Both the position numbers and the translations under genes were made by a program. From contig NZ_CP011047.1 of assembly GCF_000982825.1 (NCBI RefSeq), positions 2,170,001 to 2,234,000 of the forward strand: 64,000 bases of DNA, written 5' to 3'. Numbering within the stretch: position 1 is the stretch's first letter; each line of letters starts with the position of its first letter. The notes below the pieces were generated by a model. It was not told the origin of the DNA and did no database searches. It saw only the letters and a list, made by a program, of their open reading frames with translations. The DNA is from Cronobacter sakazakii (lineage in GTDB: Bacteria; Pseudomonadota; Gammaproteobacteria; Enterobacterales; Enterobacteriaceae). Positions 58,780 to 64,000 of this stretch are shown one piece after another.

Positions 58780-58800
58780 GGCGGGGGCGACCCCGCCATT
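58780..58800 (+). terminator. Hairpin after the capsid gene
   Basis: GGCGGGG, loop GCGA, CCCCGCC then ATTTT gives a strong stem with a weak T tail, likely a partial terminator. Confidence 0.6.
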
Positions 58801-58804
58801 TTGC

Positions 58805-58972
58805 ATGGCAAAAATCCGATATCTCCAGCGCACCCACGACTCTAAGCCCGGCGATGAAAAAACCGTGGATGACCAGTGCGCGAGGGTGCTGGTGCTGCTG
58901 GGCAAGGCTGAGTACACCGGCGCAAAGCGTGCTGGTGGCGGGAAAAAGAAAAATAATGCGGGGAATGGCTGA
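58805..58972 (+). CDS. 55-residue basic protein before portal
   Basis: MAKIRYLQRTHDSKPGDEKT continues with DDQCARVLVLLGKAEYTGAK and ends in a Lys/Gly/Asn tail. Small proteins of this kind occur between capsid and portal in HK97-like phages. Its stop overlaps the portal ATG (TGATG). Function unknown. Confidence 0.75.
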   Translation: MAKIRYLQRTHDSKPGDEKTVDDQCARVLVLLGKAEYTGAKRAGGGKKKNNAGNG

Positions 58973-60312
58973 TGTGGAATCCTTTCCGGAGAAAAGAAAA
59001 AGCGCTTCAGCAGCCAACCAGCCGCGGCGGCTGGATGTCTCTTATCCATGAGCCTTTCGCCGGTGCCTGGCAGCGCAATCTGGAGATTAACCAGACGACA
59101 GTGCTTTCCTTTCACGCGGTGTTTGCCTGTATATCGCTGATTGCGAGTGATATCGCCAAAATGCCCGTGCGGTTGATGCGCCGCGACTCAAACGGCATCT
59201 GGAAAGAAAACAATAACGGCAGCACCGCCAGGATTTACAGGCGCCCGAATGCGTTCCAGAACCGGATGCAGTTTTTCGAATGCTGGCTTAACTCCAAGCT
59301 TTGCTACGGGAATACGGTTGTCCTGAAGATCCGTAATACCCGGGGAGAAATCACAGAGCTGCGCATTCTGGACTGGAACAAGGTTACGCCGCTGGTTGCG
59401 GATGACGGTTCCGTTTTTTACCAGATTAACCCCGATAACATGACGGGTGTTGAATCATCAGTGACGGTGCCGGCACGCGAGGTTATCCACGACCGGTTTA
59501 ACTGCCTATTTCATCCGCTTATCGGTCTTTCACCGATTTATGCTGCCGGCCTGGCAGCGATGCAGGGGCACCATATTCAGGAAAATGCGGCCTTCTTCTT
59601 CCGCAACGGCGGCAAGCCCAGCGGGGTTATTGAAGTGCCGGGTAGCATCAGCGAGGAAAATGCCCGCATCCTGAAAAACAACTGGGATACGGGATATACG
59701 GGGGAAAACGCCGGTAAAACTGCAATTCTGAGTAATGGCGCCAAGTACAACCCAACGGCTATGACGGCCGCAGATGCTCAGATGGTTGAACAGCTTCAGA
59801 TGACCGCGAAAATCGTCTGTTCGGTGTTTCACGTTCCCGCTTACAAAGCCGGTATAGGTGAGCTGCCCTCTTACGACAACATCGAGGCGCTGGAGCAGCA
59901 GTATTACTCGCAGTGCCTGCAGACGCTTATCGAGTCGATTGAGCTGTTGCTGGATGAAGCGTTTGTTCTGGAGGGTGATACCGGCACCGAATTTGATGTT
60001 AACGCGCTGCTGCGAATGGACAGCGAACGGCGTATAAAAACGCTGGGCGAAGGCGTGAAAAATACCATCCTGACGCCTAATGAGGCGCGACGCAGTGAAA
60101 ACCTGCCGCCCGTTACTGGTGGTGATGAGCTTTACCTTCAGCAGCAGAACTACAGTCTTGGCGCGCTGGCCCGCCGCGATGCCTCGGATGATCCATTCGG
60201 CAAAAGCAGTGCGCCTGCACCATCGCAACCCGCCAGTGATGAAGGAAAGGCTCTGTCTGACGCTGAACAATCGGCGGCAAAAGCCATGCTCAGAGGATTG
60301 CTTACCAAATGA
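58972..60312 (+). CDS. Portal protein, HK97 family
   Basis: This 446-residue protein opens MWNPFRRKEKALQQPTSRGG and has FHAVFACISLIASDIAKMPV, GLSPIYAAGLAAMQGHHIQE, FFRNGGKPSGVIEVPG and ARRSENLPPVTGGDELYL, all typical of HK97-type portals. It forms the dodecameric ring at the capsid vertex through which DNA enters. The C-terminal 50 residues are variable. Confidence 0.95.
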   Translation: MWNPFRRKEKALQQPTSRGGWMSLIHEPFAGAWQRNLEINQTTVLSFHAVFACISLIASDIAKMPVRLMRRDSNGIWKENNNGSTARIYRRPNAFQNRMQFFECWLNSKLCYGNTVVLKIRNTRGEITELRILDWNKVTPLVADDGSVFYQINPDNMTGVESSVTVPAREVIHDRFNCLFHPLIGLSPIYAAGLAAMQGHHIQENAAFFFRNGGKPSGVIEVPGSISEENARILKNNWDTGYTGENAGKTAILSNGAKYNPTAMTAADAQMVEQLQMTAKIVCSVFHVPAYKAGIGELPSYDNIEALEQQYYSQCLQTLIESIELLLDEAFVLEGDTGTEFDVNALLRMDSERRIKTLGEGVKNTILTPNEARRSENLPPVTGGDELYLQQQNYSLGALARRDASDDPFGKSSAPAPSQPASDEGKALSDAEQSAAKAMLRGLLTK

Positions 60313-61355
60313 ATGAACGCGAATTAACGCTGATAAAGGTGCTCGGTGAGGAGTTCGGGCAGGCTCTCACCGAAATGCGCGAAGGATTCACTAAAAGCCT
60401 TGATGAGCAGCGCCAGGTATATGATGAAAAGCTGAACATGCTTTCCCGTCAACTGGAAGAAATCAAAAGCATCCCGGCGCCCGACTTCGGCGCCATGGTG
60501 GAAGAGGCTGTGGCCGCTCTGCCAGCGCCTGAGCTTCCTCAACTGCCTGATATCGCCTCCATGGTCAGTGAAGCTGTAGCCAATATCCCGCCTCCGGAGG
60601 ATGGAAAAAGCCTGACGCCCGACGACGTGCAGCCAATGCTTCAGGAGATGGTGGACAAAGCATTCGCCGCCTTACCAACACCGAAAGACGGTAAGGATTA
60701 CGATCCGGCGGTACTGAAGCAGGCGGTGGAAGAGGCTGTAAGCGATGCGGTAGCTGCCATCCCGGTACCGCAGGACGGCAAAAGCCTTACACCTGAAGAC
60801 GTGCAGCCTATGCTGGAGCAACTCGTCGCAGCGTCAATACCGGTTCTTCCGGATGTGAAAACGCTGGTTAGCGAAGCCGTGGCCGCATTGCCGACAGCTG
60901 AACCGGGCAGGGATGGCGAAGATGGCCGCGACGCGCTGGCACTGGAAATTCTGCCATTCATTGATGAAGAGAAAAGCTACCCTCGCGGCTCTTATGCAAC
61001 CCATAACGGCGGCTTGTGGCGTGCTTATGAGAAAACGCACGGCATGCGCGGATGGGAATGTGTGGTTGATGGTGTGGCGGGCGTGGAGATTGAGCGTTCC
61101 GAGCAGCGGCGCTTCACCCTGACGGTTAACCGCGCCAGCGGCAGCAGAGAAACCAAATCGTTTGACGTTCCGGTCATGATTTATAAAGGCGTGTTCAAAT
61201 CCGGTCAGGAATACCTGCCAGGCGACACGGTAACGTGGGGCGGATCCCTCTGGCACTGCGACGAGCAGACGCAGGACAAACCGGGCGAAACGGGAGCTAA
61301 AGGCTGGACGCTGGCGACCAAGCGCGGGCGCGACGGGAGGGATAAACGTGATTGA
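60309..61355 (+). CDS. Repeat protein with C-terminal CBM5/12-like domains
   Basis: This 348-residue protein has an N-terminal coiled coil (1-60), a middle with repeats (DGKSLTPDDVQPML and DGKSLTPEDVQPML, plus EAVAALP and EAVANIP units) and a C-terminal part with two carbohydrate-binding-type modules: PRGSYATHNGGLWRAYEKTH and YKGVFKSGQEYLPGDTVTWG. Such proteins next to portal are known in several siphophages and could be head fibres or decorations that touch host sugars. That role is inference. Confidence 0.75.
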   Translation: MNERELTLIKVLGEEFGQALTEMREGFTKSLDEQRQVYDEKLNMLSRQLEEIKSIPAPDFGAMVEEAVAALPAPELPQLPDIASMVSEAVANIPPPEDGKSLTPDDVQPMLQEMVDKAFAALPTPKDGKDYDPAVLKQAVEEAVSDAVAAIPVPQDGKSLTPEDVQPMLEQLVAASIPVLPDVKTLVSEAVAALPTAEPGRDGEDGRDALALEILPFIDEEKSYPRGSYATHNGGLWRAYEKTHGMRGWECVVDGVAGVEIERSEQRRFTLTVNRASGSRETKSFDVPVMIYKGVFKSGQEYLPGDTVTWGGSLWHCDEQTQDKPGETGAKGWTLATKRGRDGRDKRD

Positions 61356-61674
61356 GCTGGTTACTCTCCTGCAGGCAAAAGAGCACCTGCGCATAGATGA
61401 TGATGCCGGAGATGCTGATCTGACCCTGAAAATTCAGGCCGGCAGCGCCGCTATTCTCGCTTATGTGCAGGGAAGCCGTGACCTTATTGTCAACAGTGAT
61501 GGCGCGCTGATCGAAGGTGAACCGTTACGACGCACGCAGACGGCGCTGCTCATGCTCTTGGGCTGGCTGGATCGCAATCGGGGTGGTGAAGAGGAAGAAA
61601 AGCTTCAGCAAGGTGAGTTGCCGCTCTCCGTCACGATGCTTATCTACGATCTCCGTCGGCCAACGATTTTATAG
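61348..61674 (+). CDS. Head-tail connector, gp6-like
   Basis: This 108-residue protein, MIELVTLLQAKEHLRIDDDA, matches the HK97 gp6-like family, which forms the ring under the portal. GDADLTLKIQAGSAAILAYV and LLMLLGWLDRNRG are typical helices. It overlaps the previous gene. Confidence 0.9.
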   Translation: MIELVTLLQAKEHLRIDDDAGDADLTLKIQAGSAAILAYVQGSRDLIVNSDGALIEGEPLRRTQTALLMLLGWLDRNRGGEEEEKLQQGELPLSVTMLIYDLRRPTIL

Positions 61675-61686
61675 CGAGGAGGTGCT

Positions 61687-62025
61687 ATGCAGGCAGGGCG
61701 CTTACGCGATCGGGTTTCCATCCTTAAGTTCACGGCTGTCCGGGACCCATCAGGTCAGCTCGTTGAAAAATGGGAAGAAGGTAAAACCGTCTGGGCTGAA
61801 GTTAAGGGGATCAGTGGCAGGGAACTGGTTTCTTCTGGCGCGGAGACAGCTACGGCAACTGTTCGCGTCTGGGTGCGATTCAGGCGGGATATTACCGCTG
61901 CCTCCCGCCTAAGGGTGTTAAGCGGCGCGTTTAAAGGGGTTGTCCTGAGCGTGGTGGGGCCGCCAATCCCCGACGCCAGTTGCATTCAGCTTGAAATTCT
62001 CTGTAAGCAGGGAGGTGAAAAGTGA
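61687..62025 (+). CDS. Head closure protein (SPP1 gp16 type)
   Basis: This 112-residue protein has MQAGRLRDRVSILKFTAVRD, VWAEVKGISGRELVSSGAE and the C-terminal IQLEILCKQGGEK. It is a beta-barrel stopper between connector and tail. GCGAGGAGGTGCT lies before the start. Confidence 0.88.
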   Translation: MQAGRLRDRVSILKFTAVRDPSGQLVEKWEEGKTVWAEVKGISGRELVSSGAETATATVRVWVRFRRDITAASRLRVLSGAFKGVVLSVVGPPIPDASCIQLEILCKQGGEK

Positions 62026-62471
62026 TCGACATAAACCTCGACTTCTCCGGGCTCGATGAAATAGCTCGAGACCTTGAGACTCTCAGCCGCGCAGAGAATA
62101 ACAAAGTCTTGCGCGATGCCACCCGTGCTGGTGCGGAAGTGCTGAGAGAGGAAGTTATCCAGCGGGCGCCAGAACGTACAGGAAAGATGAAGAAAAACGT
62201 GGTTATCCTGACCCAGAAGGCGCGCCGCCGTGGAGAAATTTCTTCAGGCGTCCATATCCGTGGCGTTAATCCCCGCACCGGCAACAGCGATAACACGATG
62301 AAGGCGAATAACCCACGCAATGCTTTCTACTGGCGATTCGTTGAAATGGGTACCGTTAATATGCCACCACACCCTTTCGTTCGTCCCGCGTTCGATGTTC
62401 GCCAGGAGCAGGCGACGGAGGTGGCGATCAGGCGCATGAATCAGGCCATTGACGAGGCGTTAAGCAAATGA
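62022..62471 (+). CDS. HK97 gp10-family tail component
   Basis: This 149-residue protein has DINLDFSGLDEIARDLETLS, GAEVLREEVIQRAPERTGKM and VEMGTVNMPPHPFVRPAFDV, the last being the family signature. It helps join tail to head. It overlaps neighbours by ATGA. Confidence 0.92.
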   Translation: MIDINLDFSGLDEIARDLETLSRAENNKVLRDATRAGAEVLREEVIQRAPERTGKMKKNVVILTQKARRRGEISSGVHIRGVNPRTGNSDNTMKANNPRNAFYWRFVEMGTVNMPPHPFVRPAFDVRQEQATEVAIRRMNQAIDEALSK

Positions 62472-62815
62472 CGGAAGACAATCTCTACCCTCTGCTGGCG
62501 CATCTTGCCGGAGGGCAGGTTTATCCCTACGTTGTGCCGCTCGGCAGTGACGGGAAGCCTTCAGTCTCGCCGCCTTGGGTAATTTACTCGATTATTACCG
62601 ACGTGGCTGCTGAGGTTCTCTGCGGACAGGCGGAGTCTGCCGTTTCTGTGCAGGTCGATGTCTACTCCAGCACTATTACTGAAGCGCGCAATATCAGGGA
62701 TATGGCCCTCGATGCTTTGCAGGCATTGAAGCCAGAAAACATTGTCAAAACACCAAGCTATGAGCCTGACATGCGCTATCACCGGGCGACGCTCGAATTT
62801 CAGGTAACCGTTTAA
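62468..62815 (+). CDS. Tail completion protein, DUF3168
   Basis: This 115-residue protein, MTEDNLYPLLAHLAGGQVYP, has PPWVIYSIITDVAAEVLCGQ and VQVDVYSSTITEARNIRDMA, as in DUF3168 tail-terminator proteins related to lambda U. It caps the tail tube. Confidence 0.9.
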   Translation: MTEDNLYPLLAHLAGGQVYPYVVPLGSDGKPSVSPPWVIYSIITDVAAEVLCGQAESAVSVQVDVYSSTITEARNIRDMALDALQALKPENIVKTPSYEPDMRYHRATLEFQVTV

Positions 62816-62830
62816 ATTACCCACCATAAC

Positions 62831-62853
62831 AGACCGCTGCGGCGGTCTTTTTT
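62831..62853 (+). terminator. Hairpin before the tail tube gene
   Basis: AGACCGC, loop, GCGGTCTTTTTT forms an intrinsic terminator inside the tail operon. Confidence 0.8.
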
Positions 62854-62866
62854 ATCTGGAGAAATC

Positions 62867-63337
62867 ATGACCAGTAAGTACGAAGTCACAAAGGGGATGA
62901 CCTTTTCAGTCTCCGCCGCGCCTGTTACAGCAGATGAATTTAATTCCTCTACTTTCCCCGGAGCTGGCGTTTCCTGGCTGGAGGCAGCCTGTGCCACGAA
63001 AGAGATTTCTTTCACCGGAGGTCAAAAAGGGGACATCGACGTCACTACGTTGTGCTCGACCGAGCAGGAGCAGACTAACGGCCTTGCCGCGCCTGCTGAA
63101 ATGAGCATCACCCGTAACTGGGTTGGTGACGAAGCTGCGCAGGAAGCCCTGCAGACCGCCTATGAAAATGACGAACTGCGCGCCCTTCGGGTTGTGTTTC
63201 CTTCCGGCAATGGATACTACGCGCTGGTTGAGGTTCGACAGAGTTCCTGGTCTGCGTCCACGTCCTCGGTGGTCGGCGCCACTTACTCCCTGCGCGTTCG
63301 TGGCAAAACTAAACGCATTTATGCGGCTGGTTCCTGA
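62867..63337 (+). CDS. Major tail tube protein
   Basis: This 156-residue protein, MTSKYEVTKGMTFSVSAAPV, has WLEAACATKEISFTGGQKGD, IDVTTLCSTEQEQTNGL and a C-terminal SVVGATYSLRVRGKTKRIYA, typical of lambda gpV/HK97-like tube proteins. CTGGAGAAATC precedes the start. It is flanked by two hairpins, which suits the need for high and separate expression. Confidence 0.9.
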   Translation: MTSKYEVTKGMTFSVSAAPVTADEFNSSTFPGAGVSWLEAACATKEISFTGGQKGDIDVTTLCSTEQEQTNGLAAPAEMSITRNWVGDEAAQEALQTAYENDELRALRVVFPSGNGYYALVEVRQSSWSASTSSVVGATYSLRVRGKTKRIYAAGS

Positions 63338-63356
63338 GCGGCTTCGGCCGCTTTTT
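63337..63356 (+). terminator. Hairpin after the tail tube gene
   Basis: AGCGGC, TTCG, GCCGCTTTTT is a tetraloop hairpin with T run, overlapping the stop codon region of the tail tube gene. Confidence 0.8.
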
Positions 63357-63384
63357 AATTACCGAGATCATAGGACAAGATCAA

Positions 63385-63780
63385 ATGGCAAATAACGTTT
63401 CAAAGAATTCACTACGCGCGCTGGCGCTGGCACCGATGGCAGGCTTTCGTACCAAAATCGTTACCGTCCCGGAATGGGAAAACGCCACGGTAAAACTGCG
63501 TGAACCCTCCGCTCAGGCGTGGCTGGAATGGCAGCAGGTGCTGAACCCGAAGCAGGGAGAGGGCGAACCTGAAGAGCTGACGGCAGCAGAACGCGCACTG
63601 CGTAACAAGAGCGCTGATGTGGTGCTGTTTATCGATGTGCTTCTTGAAGAAGACGGCTCACAGGTCTTTAACGAAGAAGATAAAACGCAGATTGAACAGT
63701 TCTACGGTCCGGTGCATGCCCGTCTTCTTAAACAGGCACTGGAACTGACCACTACGGCGGCCGATGTGGAAAAGCCGTAA
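63385..63780 (+). CDS. Tail assembly chaperone, G part
   Basis: This 131-residue protein, MANNVSKNSLRALALAPMAG, has VTVPEWENATVKLREPSAQA and RNKSADVVLFIDVLLEEDGS, as in HK97 gp13-like chaperones. It binds the tape measure protein during tail assembly. Near its end a slip from GAA-AAG allows a share of ribosomes to enter the -1 frame and make the longer G-T form. Confidence 0.88.
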   Translation: MANNVSKNSLRALALAPMAGFRTKIVTVPEWENATVKLREPSAQAWLEWQQVLNPKQGEGEPEELTAAERALRNKSADVVLFIDVLLEEDGSQVFNEEDKTQIEQFYGPVHARLLKQALELTTTAADVEKP

Positions 63781-64000
63781 GCCAGCCCGGTACTTACTTT
63801 CTGATGACGCTGGCGCTCCGTCTGGGTCGTACGCTTCATGAGCTGAAGCAGACTCTGACGGCCAGTGAACTGCGTATGTGGATTGAGTTTGACCGACTGA
63901 ACCCCATCAGCGACCGGCGCGGCGATATTCAGGCCGCGCAGATTTCCGCAGCGGTACTTAACTCGCAGGGCGCAAGGCTGAGTCTGGACGATCTGCTTCT
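63774..64000 (+). CDS. Tail assembly chaperone, T extension, cut by window edge
   Basis: In the -1 frame relative to G, the reading continues AVSQPGTYFLMTLALRLGRT, LHELKQTLTASELRMWIEFD and on to the window end without a stop. It has no start signal of its own at the join, so it is made as the C-terminal part of G-T by frameshifting, as in lambda and HK97. The tape measure gene should follow outside the window. Confidence 0.85.

Overview
The window comes from an enterobacterial chromosome, most likely Cronobacter or a close relative. The first 19.6 kb is GC-rich host core: nupC (cut by the window edge), mntH with Fur and MntR boxes, ypeC, an aldo/keto reductase, indolepyruvate decarboxylase, glk, the PyrSR/YpdAB pyruvate-sensing system, a DUF1479 gene, alaC, the 23-residue membrane gene ypdK, a cupin, a CorA-family transporter, the divergent budR/budABC acetoin-butanediol operon and aqpZ. 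The genus assignment rests on this gene mix and was not tested by any search.

From about 20.3 to 26.2 kb lies a CP4-type island remnant, all on the minus strand and without its own integrase: YfjP-like GTPase, WYL regulator, two small envelope proteins, a DUF932 gene broken by an in-frame stop, DUF905, antirestriction protein, RadC-like protein, DUF987 and a CbeA/CbtA type IV toxin-antitoxin pair. A short match to the 3' part of tRNA-Phe sits at its chromosomal edge. Two very AT-rich convergent genes of unknown function (26.2-28.1 kb) separate it from the prophage.

From 28.15 kb to the window end is one lambdoid prophage with an HK97-type head. The leftward early operon runs N (phage 21 type), pentapeptide-repeat protein, small genes, a coiled-coil gene split by an IS3-family element with a GTC target duplication, cIII, Arf-like, ERF recombinase, HNH nuclease, SSB, exonuclease, accessory genes, xis and int. 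A strong LexA box with a good promoter lies inside this operon ahead of an 84-residue gene. The immunity region has cI, cro, two sets of three operators, pL, pR and nut sites with identical boxB loops. The rightward operon has cII, O with iterons, a DnaB-type helicase, nin genes, a C5-cytosine methyltransferase carrying a long same-strand overlapping gene with its own ribosome binding site, and a late regulator. A leader with two tRNA-like folds and terminators leads into holin, SAR endolysin, Rz/Rz1, a tandem 70-bp repeat, two glycosyltransferases, an HNH nuclease, terminase, a fused protease-capsid gene, portal, connectors, tail tube and the frameshifted tail chaperones, where the window ends.

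The early genes form tight ATGA-type chains, so expression is set mainly by N antitermination from pL and pR and by the late antiterminator. CI carries the LexA-type autocleavage features, and the internal LexA promoter would add a second DNA-damage input close to xis and int. All statements come from reading the sequence; no database search was run.
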